DNA of 64,000 nt from DATFAS01 sp035254305 (GCA_035254305.1 DATFAS010000010.1:1-64000); one strand, 5' to 3'; numbered from the stretch's first letter, positions 8,193 to 17,844 are shown. Translations and numbers: made by a program. Notes: generated by a model not told the origin, from the sequence alone.

Positions 8193-10826
8193 TTACTGCT
8201 GATCTACCCACTGGCTAACGTAAGCAAGTGCATCTGGCAATTGTCCTGGATTTTTCCCTCCGGCTTGAGCCATATCCGGACGCCCTCCTCCACCGCCACC
8301 ACAGCGGGAAGCTACCTCTTTTATTAACTTTCCTGCTTGATAACCCTTCTCTACCAAGTCCTTCGTTACACCTGCAGTCAAGTTAACTTTATCTCCTTGA
8401 ACAGAACCGATTACGATAATCGCAGAACCAAGCTTGTTTTTCAAGTCATCAACCATATTACGTAGATTATCCATGTCTACACCATTTACCTGTGCAGCAA
8501 GAACATTGATTCCTTTTACCTGTTTAATCTGTGCCTCTAGATTGCCCGCTTCAACATGGCTAAGCTTAGCCTTCAAGCCTTCATTCATTCGTTCTAAATC
8601 ACGAATTTGATTCTTAAGAGCATCCACTTTCTTAGGAACATCAGAGAGTGTAGACTTCAATTCTCCTGCTACTTGGTTTAAGGTCTGATATTGTTCGTTT
8701 AGATATTCGTAAGCAGCACGACCTGTAACGGCTTCAATCCGTCTAGTACCTGCTCCTATTCCACCCTCACTAACAATCTTGAAGAGCCCGATTTCTGCTG
8801 TGTTCTTAACGTGGCATCCGCCGCACAACTCAAGGCTATACTCACCCACTTGAACCACACGAACAACGTCCCCATATTTTTCTCCGAAGAGTGCCATGGC
8901 TCCCATTGCTTTTGCTTCCTGTATTCCCTTTTGGGAAATAACTACCTGGATACTATCCCAAATCTTCTGATTCACAATACTCTCAATCACTTCAAGCTCA
9001 GATGCGCTAATAGAGCTAATATGTGTGAAGTCAAAACGAAGGCGATCAGGTGCTACTAACGAACCTGCCTGATTGACATGCTCACCCAAAGTATCCTTAA
9101 GTGCTCTATGAAGAATATGTGTTGCTGTATGATTTTTGTTAATATCTGCTCTTGAAGAACGATCAACAACCGCTTCCACGGTATCTCCAATTTTAATTGT
9201 TCCTTGCACGACCTCAGCCGTTTGCACATGTTGGCCATTCGGCCCTTTCTGAACAGAATCAACTCGTAATTGGTTTTGGCCGCAAGTAATAATACCCTTG
9301 TCAGCGACCTGTCCACCACTCTCAGCATAGAACGGTGTCCGATCTAAGATGATTTGACATACATTTCCTTCTGTTACGGAATCAACTAGTTGATCATTAA
9401 GGACAAGTGCTACTACTTGAGAGCTTGTTATCCATTCATTATAACCAACAAACTCACTCTTAACCGTTACTTCGCCAAGAATACCGCCTTGAACCTTCAT
9501 ACTGTCAAAATCTTGACGTGCTGCACGAGCTCGAGCTCGCTGTTCTTCCATAGCTACCTCAAAACCTTCTCGATCAATACCAAGTCCATTCTCAAGAGCA
9601 TAATCTTCGGTTAAATCAATCGGGAATCCAAAAGTATCATAGAGTTTGAATGCCTCTATACCTGTTAGCTGTGTGCGATCTTGCTGTTTAGCCTCAAGGA
9701 TCATTCCTTCAAGGATCGCTAAGCCTTCATTCAATGTTTCGTGGAATCGTTCTTCCTCGGCACGGACTACCTTCTCAATAAATTCCTTCTTGTCAACAAT
9801 CTCTGAATAGAAGTCACCCATTACATTACCAACAACAGATACTAATTGATAAAGGAATGGCTTCTCCACTCCAAGTACCTTTCCGTACCGAACAGCTCTT
9901 CGAAGTAGTCTACGAATTACATAACCGCGCCCCTCATTGGATGGAAGTGCCCCATCCCCAATCGAGAAGGCTACCGTTCTTGCATGGTCAGCAATAACCT
10001 TTAGTGCAACATCAGTTTCAAGAGAAGTGCCATACTTTACTCCACTGATCTCACAGGTTGCTTCGATAATAGGGAACAATAAATCCGTTTCATAGTTATT
10101 TTCTACATCCTGAATAACGGAGGTCATCCGTTCAAGTCCCATTCCAGTATCAATGTTTTTCTTTGGCAGTGGAGTGTAGGAGCCATCTGTATTATGGTTG
10201 TATTGTGAGAATACCAAGTTCCATATCTCTAAATAACGCTCATTCTCTCCACCTGGATAAAGCTCTGGGTCACTTGGATCGTTTCCGAAACGTTCCCCAC
10301 GATCATAGAAAATTTCACTATTTGGCCCACAAGGACCTTCCCCAATATCCCAGAAGTTTCCTTCCAATCGTACAATACGTACTTCAGGAACCCCCACCTT
10401 CTTATTCCAAAACTCGAAGGCTTCCTCATCTTCCGGATGAATGGTGACAGATAATTTTTCTGGATCAAATCCAATCCATTGTGGGCTAGTTAGAAACTCC
10501 CATGCCCAAAGGATCGATTCTTCCTTGAAGTAATCCCCAATGGAAAAGTTACCAAGCATCTCGAAGAAGGTATGATGTCTTGCTGTTTTCCCCACATTCT
10601 CAATATCGTTTGTGCGAAGGGATTTCTGAGAATTGGCCATACGTGGATTTTCTGGAATGACAGATCCATCAAAATATTTTTTAAGCGGTGCCATTCCACA
10701 GTTAATCCACAACAAGGAAGGGTCATCGTGCGGAACTAGAGGTGCACTTGGTTCAATGCGGTGCCCTTTGGACTTAAAGAAATCCAAAAACATTTGTCTG
10801 ATTTCATTAGACTTAAGATTCTTCAT
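8193..10826 (-). CDS. alaS: Alanyl-tRNA synthetase
   Basis: A class II synthetase that charges tRNA-Ala. The N-terminal catalytic core (FKSKGH, GMAPLKKYF, FEMLGNFSIGDYFK) is followed by the editing domain with HTATHIL and the zinc-associated CGGCH. The C-Ala coiled coil ends in CGGGGGGRPDMAQAGG. Length is 877 residues. An in-frame ATG at 10841 exists, but its codons contain the GGGAGG that serves as ribosome-binding site, so the ATG at 10826 is taken as start. Expression should be controlled by the Ala T-box immediately upstream. Confidence 0.95.
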   Translation of the reverse strand: MKNLKSNEIRQMFLDFFKSKGHRIEPSAPLVPHDDPSLLWINCGMAPLKKYFDGSVIPENPRMANSQKSLRTNDIENVGKTARHHTFFEMLGNFSIGDYFKEESILWAWEFLTSPQWIGFDPEKLSVTIHPEDEEAFEFWNKKVGVPEVRIVRLEGNFWDIGEGPCGPNSEIFYDRGERFGNDPSDPELYPGGENERYLEIWNLVFSQYNHNTDGSYTPLPKKNIDTGMGLERMTSVIQDVENNYETDLLFPIIEATCEISGVKYGTSLETDVALKVIADHARTVAFSIGDGALPSNEGRGYVIRRLLRRAVRYGKVLGVEKPFLYQLVSVVGNVMGDFYSEIVDKKEFIEKVVRAEEERFHETLNEGLAILEGMILEAKQQDRTQLTGIEAFKLYDTFGFPIDLTEDYALENGLGIDREGFEVAMEEQRARARAARQDFDSMKVQGGILGEVTVKSEFVGYNEWITSSQVVALVLNDQLVDSVTEGNVCQIILDRTPFYAESGGQVADKGIITCGQNQLRVDSVQKGPNGQHVQTAEVVQGTIKIGDTVEAVVDRSSRADINKNHTATHILHRALKDTLGEHVNQAGSLVAPDRLRFDFTHISSISASELEVIESIVNQKIWDSIQVVISQKGIQEAKAMGAMALFGEKYGDVVRVVQVGEYSLELCGGCHVKNTAEIGLFKIVSEGGIGAGTRRIEAVTGRAAYEYLNEQYQTLNQVAGELKSTLSDVPKKVDALKNQIRDLERMNEGLKAKLSHVEAGNLEAQIKQVKGINVLAAQVNGVDMDNLRNMVDDLKNKLGSAIIVIGSVQGDKVNLTAGVTKDLVEKGYQAGKLIKEVASRCGGGGGGRPDMAQAGGKNPGQLPDALAYVSQWVDQQ

Positions 10827-10893
10827 CTTTATTCCTCCCATTTAAGAAATAAACCGGGCATCCCCAGCTATTTATGTGTTTTTTTTTTAAAAC

Positions 10894-11138
10894 TTAAAAA
10901 AACTCTCTCCCTCAAATACAGGGACGAGAGTTTACTCACGCGGTACCACCCTGGTTGCAATTCAATTGCCATTGCCTCCTTAGGGACTTTAACGGTGTCA
11001 ACCGGCAGGGTTCTCCTACTCTCTGGATTAGCTTTCAACCAAGGATCTTCTTGTGGTACCCTTCCAGCCAAGGGGTCGCCTCTCTGTTAGAAGTATATTG
11101 GTTTACTTATTCCTTCATCAATCAACTATGTAGTTACT
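10894..11138 (-). promoter_or_regulatory. T-box riboswitch leader of alaS (Ala specifier GCU)
   Basis: The antiterminator core AGGGTGGTACCGCG is present (10939-10952). It is followed by a terminator hairpin built from ACTCTC(G)TCCCT and AGGGAGAGAGT with a run of T (10894-10934). Stem I carries an AGTA motif, the AGAGAG element and the GAAA-GCU-A arrangement that places an Ala codon GCU at 11030-11032. Uncharged tRNA-Ala would be expected to stabilise the antiterminator and turn on alaS. The 330-base gap before alaS holds this leader and its promoter and no gene. Confidence 0.92.
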
Positions 11139-11144
11139 TTTGTC

Positions 11145-11174
11145 ATTATAAAATTTCCAAAAACCGTTTGTCAA
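11145..11174 (-). promoter_or_regulatory. Sigma-A-type promoter of the alaS T-box transcript
   Basis: Perfect TTGACA (11169-11174) and TATAAT (11145-11150) are separated by 18 bases. The -35 overlaps the stop codon of the upstream permease gene. It would start transcription near 11138. Confidence 0.85.
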
Positions 11175-12241
11175 TGTTTGACCAAATGTAGGGTAATATG
11201 TTGAAATACAACGCGTAAAATAGCCACAATCGGTACGGCAAAAACTAACCCCAGTAGACCACCCAGCTCACCTCCAACAAGGAGGGCCATAATAATTAAT
11301 AACGGGTGCATGTGAAGGCGCTTGCCCATGATCATCGGTGAGATGACATTCCCTTCAAGGATCTGAACAATAAGGTTAATCAAGAGGACAAGTAACGTCA
11401 TTTTCCAAGAAACGGTTAAAGCAAGAAGTATAGACGGAGCTGCCCCGATTAGGGGGCCAATATACGGGATGATATTCGTGACTGTAATCACAAAAGCCAA
11501 TAAAATCGCATAGGGCATGTCAATGATCCAATAACCAATATAGGCAAATATACCGACAATTAAACAAACGATTAATTGTCCACCAATATAACTTTCTAAC
11601 GCCTCATCAATTTCATGCAATAGCTTAGCTAGATCTGTTCTCTTGGTACCAGGAACAAAAAATAAAAATCCTCTCTGAATCATCTTCATATCCTTTAAAA
11701 GGTAAAAAACAATAAATGGAATAACTAATAAATCAATTAATTTTTGTAAAAAATCACCTGCTCCATCTAACATACCTGTGAACATTTGTGATGTTCGCTT
11801 TTGAAAATTTCCTATTGCCTGCTCAATTCCTACTCTTATACCAGCAGGGAGTTGATACTTATGAGTATTAAATTTATCTAACCAAGCTTGCGAAGTATGA
11901 ATGAATTGTGGAATATGTTCCGTTAAATCTTGAGCTTGCGTGATAAAAGCTGGAATGGCTTTGATTAGAAAGATCATAAAAACAAGAATCGATCCAAAAT
12001 ATATAATCCCCACCGCAACTCCACGTGGAACTCCTCTTGAATTTAATAAACGAACAATCGGATTGAGAAGATAAGCAATCACTATGGATAAAATAAGGGG
12101 GGTAAGAACCGTTTTACTAATTAAACCAATCCATGAGAAGAGTGAAGATAGTTGAAGAAAAATATAGGTGGAACTAATGATACAAAAAACGATTCCTACC
12201 CTCAGAAGTATGCGTTGTAGTCGGTTTACGTCCTGTCCCAT
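11171..12241 (-). CDS. AI-2E family transporter-like permease (YrrI)
   Basis: A 356-residue polytopic membrane protein of the AI-2E transporter (TqsA/YdiK) family. Eight or so hydrophobic segments are visible, including the conserved ITNIIPYIGPLIGA region, and ISPMIMGKRLHMHPLLII near the C-terminus. Substrate is unknown: members include autoinducer exporters and sodium/proton antiporters. Its position next to alaS matches yrrI of B. subtilis. GGGGGAGG precedes the ATG. Its 3' end overlaps the alaS promoter. Confidence 0.88.
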   Translation of the reverse strand: MGQDVNRLQRILLRVGIVFCIISSTYIFLQLSSLFSWIGLISKTVLTPLILSIVIAYLLNPIVRLLNSRGVPRGVAVGIIYFGSILVFMIFLIKAIPAFITQAQDLTEHIPQFIHTSQAWLDKFNTHKYQLPAGIRVGIEQAIGNFQKRTSQMFTGMLDGAGDFLQKLIDLLVIPFIVFYLLKDMKMIQRGFLFFVPGTKRTDLAKLLHEIDEALESYIGGQLIVCLIVGIFAYIGYWIIDMPYAILLAFVITVTNIIPYIGPLIGAAPSILLALTVSWKMTLLVLLINLIVQILEGNVISPMIMGKRLHMHPLLIIMALLVGGELGGLLGLVFAVPIVAILRVVFQHITLHLVKH

Positions 12242-12320
12242 AGTCCTCCCCCTAAGAGTTAATGGGTACTTAACCCTTTTTTAATATCTTTCCCTAAAAG
12301 GTAAAATTGTATCATTACAT

Positions 12321-12352
12321 AAATAAGGCCGCCCCATAAACATGAGGCAGCC
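12321..12352 (-). terminator. Terminator after the small membrane protein gene
   Basis: GGCTGCC pairs with GGCGGCC (one U-G pair), followed by TTATTT, 11 bases beyond the stop codon at 12363. Confidence 0.65.
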
Positions 12353-12362
12353 AATAAACTGT

Positions 12363-12548
12363 TTATTTAACCATACCACGAACCATTTTCCGTCCAAATC
12401 TCATCAAATAACCTGACATTGGAACAATCGTCCCGCTTGTCCACCCCATAGCCTTTCGCCAAATGCTTTTCTGTTGTTTAGGTAGTGCCCAACGAACAAC
12501 GGCAAGCGCTAGGAGGCCAATACCAACAGCCCACGAAATCAGTTTCAT
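12363..12548 (-). CDS. Small membrane protein (YrzQ-like)
   Basis: A 61-residue protein with one N-terminal hydrophobic helix (about residues 3-20) and a basic C-terminal part rich in Lys and Arg. Its start overlaps the stop of the PRC-barrel gene by four bases, so the two are translationally coupled. The small gene yrzQ lies near yrrD in B. subtilis, and size and context agree with it. Function is unknown. Confidence 0.7.
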   Translation of the reverse strand: MKLISWAVGIGLLALAVVRWALPKQQKSIWRKAMGWTSGTIVPMSGYLMRFGRKMVRGMVK

Positions 12549-13042
12549 GTTATTTCCTCCCTTTTGTTTGGTTCCTTAATAACCACGGCATCCACACCAA
12601 TTGTACAGCTCTCCACCGATTGAAGGGACTTGCGGCCTCTTAGAATATCAGACAGTAACCCATCTGATACTTCATAGCCGGTAATTTCCCCCAATTCCTC
12701 CCCAAAATAAATATCTTCAACCTGTCCTAAGCAATTCCCATTCGTAGTATAAAGTGGTTTTCCTACAATGGATTTCGGACCTGTTTTGATCCCATTCAAT
12801 ACGAAGTTATCCACTATGGGAAGAAGCACCTCTTGATCGGGGACTGTAACACAATCATCCCCGATCGAATGAATGGAATCGGAAGGGATGTGACGTCCTC
12901 TTCGGAACAGATTTTTCGTTTCAACGAAGAGACCGGAGAATAGCCACTCTTCATTAAAGATCACGTCACGAACAACACCTAGCTCTTGCCCTGTCTTCAG
13001 GTCAAGAACAGGTAAGCCAATTACCTCCTTGGCTTTGTGCAC
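12545..13042 (-). CDS. yrrD: PRC-barrel domain protein (YrrD)
   Basis: A 165-residue protein with two PRC-barrel repeats: one opening with VIGLPVLDLKTGQELGVVRD, the other near GKPLYTTNGNCLGQVEDIYF. PRC barrels are small beta-folds found in RNA-processing and photosynthetic proteins. The role of YrrD is not known. The start is GTG at 13042 with AAGGAGGG about ten bases upstream. That ribosome-binding site lies inside an inverted repeat (13050-13087), so translation may depend on its folding. Confidence 0.85.
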   Translation of the reverse strand: MHKAKEVIGLPVLDLKTGQELGVVRDVIFNEEWLFSGLFVETKNLFRRGRHIPSDSIHSIGDDCVTVPDQEVLLPIVDNFVLNGIKTGPKSIVGKPLYTTNGNCLGQVEDIYFGEELGEITGYEVSDGLLSDILRGRKSLQSVESCTIGVDAVVIKEPNKREEIT

Positions 13043-13049
13043 GATGAAG

Positions 13050-13087
13050 AGCCCTCCTTCCGCTTACTTAGTTTATGGAGGAGGGCT
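13050..13087 (-). terminator. Hairpin between the TPR gene and yrrD, overlapping the yrrD ribosome-binding site
   Basis: AGCCCTCC pairs with GGAGGGCT, extended by partial pairing, with a loop of about 20 bases. The following CTTCATC is a poor T-run, so termination would be inefficient. The 3' arm contains the AAGGAGGG that yrrD needs. Confidence 0.55.
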
Positions 13088-13108
13088 TTACACTATGTTC
13101 TACAATTT

Positions 13109-13765
13109 TTACATATCTTCAAGGGCCTTCTTAGCAAGGAGGTGTTCTGGATTTAATTCTAAAACACGTTCAAAATAGCCTGTTGCTGTTTCGATATCCC
13201 CTTCTAAATAGTGAGCAATTCCTAAATTATAATGGGCATCGATATGGTCTGGTTTCGATCGAAGTAATAATTCAAGGATCTGTTTAGCATTCTCCATCTG
13301 ACCCAACCCCGCAAGGGCAATTCCTTTATAAAAGAGAACATCCACGTCATTCGGTCTAAGAGCCAAGCTTTGATCGAAATGGATAAGGGCTTCCTCTAAA
13401 TGATTCAATGAAAAATGAGCCATCCCGAGCATATATTCCAAGTCTTCATGCTCCATTCCCATTTGCTTAGCGGTTTGATAAAACAAAATAGCTTGACTGT
13501 ATTGACCAAGGTTGTAATAGGAATTTGCTAGACCATAGTACGCGATTGTCATGGTTGGGTCTAAGGCAATGGTACGTTGAAACAATCTAGATGCATCTTC
13601 ACTTTTCCCAATAGAACCAAGCATATTGGCCATATTACAATAGGACTCTGCAAAGCTAGGATCATTATGAACAGCTTGTTCAAACATTTCATATGCCTCA
13701 GAGAATTGACCCAAGGCTAATTTCCGTAACCCTTCTTGATTTAAAGTATAAGCTGTATTTTCCAT
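13109..13765 (-). CDS. yrrB: TPR repeat protein (YrrB)
   Basis: A 218-residue soluble protein made almost wholly of 34-residue tetratricopeptide repeats, six by eye, with the typical Y..G..A....A...F pattern. TPR arrays mediate protein contacts. B. subtilis YrrB is a known TPR protein encoded next to mnmA, and the same neighbour is found here (22 bases upstream). No catalytic domain is visible. Partners are unknown. Confidence 0.88.
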   Translation of the reverse strand: MENTAYTLNQEGLRKLALGQFSEAYEMFEQAVHNDPSFAESYCNMANMLGSIGKSEDASRLFQRTIALDPTMTIAYYGLANSYYNLGQYSQAILFYQTAKQMGMEHEDLEYMLGMAHFSLNHLEEALIHFDQSLALRPNDVDVLFYKGIALAGLGQMENAKQILELLLRSKPDHIDAHYNLGIAHYLEGDIETATGYFERVLELNPEHLLAKKALEDM

Positions 13766-13786
13766 ACTCCGTCTCCCAAGAATTGA

Positions 13787-14884
13787 CTATTTATTGTAAG
13801 ATTTATCAATAATTCCTCCGCCTAAGCAAGCCTCATCTTGATAGAAAACAACGGCTTGTCCAGGTGTAATAGCTTTCTGTGGTTGATCGAATACAACCTT
13901 ACAACAATCCCCTTCAAGTAAATGAACGGTTACCTGCTGATCAGGCTGGCGATACCTAAATTTTGCTGTACATGTAAACTCCTTATCGGGTTGTTTATCA
14001 CTAACCCAATGCAAATCTGTAGCCCATAATCCATCCGACCATAGAGCTGGATGGTCCACACCTTGGGCAACATAAAGAATATTGTTAGCAACATCCTTCC
14101 CTGCAACAAACCAAGGATCGCCATTTCCAGCTCCACCAATCCCAAGTCCATGGCGCTGACCTAATGTATAATACATAAGCCCGTCATGCCGGCCTTTATA
14201 TTCACCTTCGAAGGTACGCATCTCGCCAGGGGTTGCGGGTAAATAATGACTTAAAAATCCCTTGAAATTTCTTTCACCAATAAAACAAATTCCTGTACTA
14301 TCCTTTTTCTTCGCAGTAGCAAGACCTGCTTCAAGGGCGAGTTCGCGGACCCGCTTTTTCTCCATATGCCCAATCGGGAACATGGCCTTCGATAATTGAT
14401 GCTGTCCAAGTTGATTTAAGAAATAGGTCTGGTCTTTATTGTTGTCTTTCCCTCGTAGGAGTCGGTATTCCCCATCATGGAAGTCAACCTGTGCATAATG
14501 ACCTGTTGCCAAATAATCAGCCCCAAGCTGTAAGGCACGATCAAGAAAGGCTTTAAATTTAATTTCTTTATTACACATCACATCTGGGTTTGGTGTTCTT
14601 CCTCGTTTGTATTCATCTAAGAAATAGGTAAATACCCGATCCCAGTATTCCTTCTCAAAATTGACCGTATAGTAAGGAATGCCAATCTGGTCACAGACTC
14701 TGCGGACATCCTCATAATCCTCATCAGCAGTACAATGTCCAAATTCATCCGTATCATCCCAGTTTTTCATGAAAATACCTATAACGTCGTATCCCTGCTG
14801 TTTGAGTAACAAGGCCGCAACAGAGGAATCTACACCACCAGACATCCCTACAACAACACGAGTATCTTTTTTTGCTTTTTTCAT
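13787..14884 (-). CDS. mnmA: tRNA-specific 2-thiouridylase MnmA
   Basis: Adenylates and thiolates C2 of wobble U34 in tRNA-Lys, -Glu and -Gln, using sulfur passed from the adjacent cysteine desulfurase. The PP-loop SGGVDSS is near the N-terminus. The two catalytic cysteines are in TPNPDVMCNKEIKF and STGICFIGERNF. Length is 365 residues from the ATG at 14884. A GTG nine bases further upstream is also possible, and the ribosome-binding sequence does not decide clearly. It follows nifS-like yrvO after about ten bases. Confidence 0.94.
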   Translation of the reverse strand: MKKAKKDTRVVVGMSGGVDSSVAALLLKQQGYDVIGIFMKNWDDTDEFGHCTADEDYEDVRRVCDQIGIPYYTVNFEKEYWDRVFTYFLDEYKRGRTPNPDVMCNKEIKFKAFLDRALQLGADYLATGHYAQVDFHDGEYRLLRGKDNNKDQTYFLNQLGQHQLSKAMFPIGHMEKKRVRELALEAGLATAKKKDSTGICFIGERNFKGFLSHYLPATPGEMRTFEGEYKGRHDGLMYYTLGQRHGLGIGGAGNGDPWFVAGKDVANNILYVAQGVDHPALWSDGLWATDLHWVSDKQPDKEFTCTAKFRYRQPDQQVTVHLLEGDCCKVVFDQPQKAITPGQAVVFYQDEACLGGGIIDKSYNK

Positions 14885-14903
14885 TATCTCCACTTACCTT
14901 TTA

Positions 14904-16040
14904 TCATGATAATCTTCGAACCACTTCTACCACTTTATTTGCCACATAAATCGCTTGATCCACATCATTATAGAGGCCGAAACTAAAGCGAACAGCAGAA
15001 TGAATCCTCTCTTGCTCAATGTTCATCGCCACAAGTACATGGGAGGGTTCAAGAGAACCCGCCGTACAGGCACTTCCGCTAGAACAGAAAATTCCTTCAA
15101 TATCCATATTCATCAACATCACCTCGGTATCAATCCCTAGAAAGCTGACGTTTAGGATGTGCGGGAGAAAATCTGTTGGATGACCATTGATAGTGAATTC
15201 AATCCCTGAATCCCTCCAGATCGAGAGCATAGCTTCCCTCATTTCAAAATACTTTTGCCTTCGTTCCTCAAGCGTATTCACCATAAGCTTTGCAGCTTTT
15301 CCAAATCCTACGATACCAGGTACATTCTCCGTTCCGCCTCTTCGCTTTTTCTCCTGGGAACCACCTAATAAGTGCGGGTTGGCCTTAACACCTTTTGACA
15401 TGAAAAGTGCGCCTACTCCTTTTGGACCATTGATCTTATGAGAGGATAAAGAAAGCAAATCTACAGGAAGCTCAGACAAATTCAACTCAAGGACACCATA
15501 AGCCTGCACAGCATCTGTATGAAAGTAAACCCCTGCTTCTCTAGCTATCATACCGATTTCATTAATTGGTTGAATCGTTCCAACCTCATTATTGCCATAC
15601 ATCACACTGATCAAGATCGTCGAATCCTTCAAGGCACGCAACACATCTTCTATAGAAACCTTCCCTGTTTGATCAACTGGCAAATAAGTAACCTCAAACC
15701 CCATTTTCTCTAAATACTCACAAGAATGGAGAACTGCATGATGCTCAATACTCGAGGTGATAATATGGTTTCCCCGGTCCCGATTCGCTAGTGCTATCCC
15801 AAATAACACCATATTATCTGCCTCGGTTCCTCCACTTGTAAAAATGATTTGATTTGAGGTAGTATGAAGGCTTAATGCAATCGCATCACGAGCTGAATCA
15901 ATTGCTGTTTTTACCTCTCTACCAAATCGGTGTACACTTGATGGGTTACCAAAAGCATTTTGAAAGAAAGGATTCATCTCCTCAAGCACTTGTGGATGGA
16001 CTGGAGTCGTTGCTGCATGGTCAAAATAAATGTCTTTCAA
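14904..16040 (-). CDS. yrvO: Cysteine desulfurase (NifS/IscS family, YrvO-like)
   Basis: A PLP enzyme that removes sulfur from cysteine as a persulfide. The opening YFDHAATTPVHP, the PLP lysine in SSHKINGPKGVG and the catalytic cysteine in CSSGSACTAGSLEP are all present. It is encoded directly upstream of mnmA, as is YrvO, which supplies MnmA in B. subtilis, so the same pairing is inferred. The TTG at 16040 with AGGTTGG upstream is chosen. In-frame TTG (16052) and GTG (16049) codons give a slightly longer protein. Confidence 0.9.
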   Translation of the reverse strand: MKDIYFDHAATTPVHPQVLEEMNPFFQNAFGNPSSVHRFGREVKTAIDSARDAIALSLHTTSNQIIFTSGGTEADNMVLFGIALANRDRGNHIITSSIEHHAVLHSCEYLEKMGFEVTYLPVDQTGKVSIEDVLRALKDSTILISVMYGNNEVGTIQPINEIGMIAREAGVYFHTDAVQAYGVLELNLSELPVDLLSLSSHKINGPKGVGALFMSKGVKANPHLLGGSQEKKRRGGTENVPGIVGFGKAAKLMVNTLEERRQKYFEMREAMLSIWRDSGIEFTINGHPTDFLPHILNVSFLGIDTEVMLMNMDIEGIFCSSGSACTAGSLEPSHVLVAMNIEQERIHSAVRFSFGLYNDVDQAIYVANKVVEVVRRLS

Positions 16041-16053
16041 ATTAATCACCAAC

Positions 16054-16473
16054 CTAAATGTAAAACATATAAGAATTAGTCAATCCATCATCCTCATATG
16101 AGATAAGGGATTTAAGGGTAGTAGAATCTAATACATCTGAAATCGCATCTTTAATTCTGAGCCAGAGGTCGCGCTTAGCTGGGTCTTCTTCTTCCTCGAA
16201 CTCCACAGGGCTTATAGGACCTTCCAATACACGAATAATATCACCAGCTGTAATTTCTTCAGGCTTTTTGGTAAGAATATATCCACCATACGCCCCTCTC
16301 ACACTTTTGACAAGCTCAGCATTTCGTAGCGGTGCCACAAGCTGCTCTAAATAATGCTCTGATAAATCATGACGTTGTGCAATCGTTTTAAGTGATATTG
16401 GCCCTTCCCCATAACGATTTGCTAACTCCATCATAATCGTCAAGCCATAGCGTCCTTTTGTTGATATTTTCAT
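16054..16473 (-). CDS. cymR: Rrf2-family transcription regulator (CymR-like)
   Basis: A 139-residue Rrf2-type repressor with an N-terminal winged helix (MKISTKGRYGLTIMMELA) and the recognition segment YLEQLVAPLRNAELVKSVRGA. It contains no cysteine, so it cannot carry an iron-sulfur cluster like IscR or NsrR. This fits CymR, the master repressor of cysteine metabolism that acts with CysK. Its place immediately upstream of the desulfurase gene supports the assignment. AGGAGAGG precedes the ATG. Confidence 0.88.
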   Translation of the reverse strand: MKISTKGRYGLTIMMELANRYGEGPISLKTIAQRHDLSEHYLEQLVAPLRNAELVKSVRGAYGGYILTKKPEEITAGDIIRVLEGPISPVEFEEEEDPAKRDLWLRIKDAISDVLDSTTLKSLISYEDDGLTNSYMFYI

Positions 16474-16476
16474 GGT

Positions 16477-17844
16477 CTACGCCTCTCCTTCTTTTAGCTT
16501 GCCCTTACCAATCGATAATAAATATTGACGTATGTTCTGCTCGTGACCATTCGCTGTTGGAAGATAGAAAGCCTCCCTCACATCCTCTGGTAAATAAGTC
16601 TGCTCAATGTAATTCATTGGATAATTATGGGGATATAAGTAAGCTTGACCATGTCCTAGACGAGCAGCCCCCTTATAATGAGCATCCCTTAGATGATTAG
16701 GTACAGATGCATATCCATGCTCCTTCACCCAATCTAGTGCATTATTTATAGCATTATAAGCAGCATTACTTTTAGGAGCACTAGCACAATAGGTCACCGC
16801 TTGACCTAGAATAATTCTTCCCTCGGGCATGCCAATGAATTGGAGAGCTTGAAAAGCAGAAACAGCCACCTGTAGAGCCATTGGGTCCGCGTTGCCAATA
16901 TCCTCAGAAGCTGCAATAATAATTCTTCGTGCAATAAATAAAGGGTCCTCCCCTGCATCTAGCATTTGAGCCATCCAAAGGACAGCTGCATCAGGGTCTG
17001 AACCTCGAATCGATTTAATAAAAGCAGAGATCGTATCATAATGGTAGTCTCCAGACTTATCATAACGGACAGCACGACGCTGGATAGATTCCTGGGCGAC
17101 CTCTAAGTTAATTACGATTCGATTCTGTTCATCAGGAATCGTCGTGGAGACAGCTAGCTCTATGGCATTAAGAAGCTTCCTTGCATCACCTGCTGCATAT
17201 TCTATCAAATGTTCTTCTGCTTCCTGTGTGAGGCTAACAGCTAGCTCTCCATACCCACGCATTTTGTCTGTTAAGGCTCTCTGTAAAACGAGTTGCATAT
17301 GTTCATAAGTTAAAGGCTTTAGAGAAAAAACCTGAGAACGGGATAAAAGGGCGGAATTTACTTCAAAATAGGGATTTTCTGTGGTTGCACCAATTAAAAT
17401 AATGGTTCCATCCTCAACATAAGGAAGAAGAGCATCCTGCTGTGATTTATTAAAGCGGTGAATTTCATCGACAAAAAGAGTCGTTCTCTGACGATATAAA
17501 GAAAATCTTTCTTTGGCTTCATCGATGACCTTACGTATATCGGAGATCCCTGCTGTTACAGCATTCAGGTCTGCAAAATAAGCATTCGTTGTGGCGGAAA
17601 TAACCCTTGCCAAAGTTGTCTTCCCCGTGCCTGGTGGACCGTAGAATAATAAAGAGGATATTTGATCTGCCTCTATTGCCCTCCGAAGTAGCTTCCCTGG
17701 CCCTACCATATGCTCTTGCCCAACAAATTCATCAATGTGAGCAGGACGCATCCTAGCAGCCAACGGCTGCCGGATGGATGCTTGTCCATTATGACTAGTT
17801 TTCTGTGCGCCCAAATCTGAATAATCGTAAGAAAATAAATCCAT
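16477..17844 (-). CDS. rarA: Replication-associated recombination protein A (RarA/MgsA)
   Basis: An AAA+ ATPase of the clamp-loader family that acts at stalled replication forks. Walker A is GPPGTGKT at residues 69-76 and Walker B is LFVDEIHRF. The sensor segment IGATTENPYFEVN and the C-terminal tetramerisation region ending in HNYPMNYIEQTYLP complete the family picture. Length is 455 residues. It lies between tcdA and cymR, as yrvN does in B. subtilis. Its start has only a modest ribosome-binding site. Confidence 0.93.
   Translation of the reverse strand: MDLFSYDYSDLGAQKTSHNGQASIRQPLAARMRPAHIDEFVGQEHMVGPGKLLRRAIEADQISSLLFYGPPGTGKTTLARVISATTNAYFADLNAVTAGISDIRKVIDEAKERFSLYRQRTTLFVDEIHRFNKSQQDALLPYVEDGTIILIGATTENPYFEVNSALLSRSQVFSLKPLTYEHMQLVLQRALTDKMRGYGELAVSLTQEAEEHLIEYAAGDARKLLNAIELAVSTTIPDEQNRIVINLEVAQESIQRRAVRYDKSGDYHYDTISAFIKSIRGSDPDAAVLWMAQMLDAGEDPLFIARRIIIAASEDIGNADPMALQVAVSAFQALQFIGMPEGRIILGQAVTYCASAPKSNAAYNAINNALDWVKEHGYASVPNHLRDAHYKGAARLGHGQAYLYPHNYPMNYIEQTYLPEDVREAFYLPTANGHEQNIRQYLLSIGKGKLKEGEA

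Noticed and set aside
10868..11071. Minus-strand ORF inside the alaS leader
   Set aside because: It covers the T-box stem I, antiterminator and terminator; the RNA structure explains the conservation and there is no ribosome-binding site.
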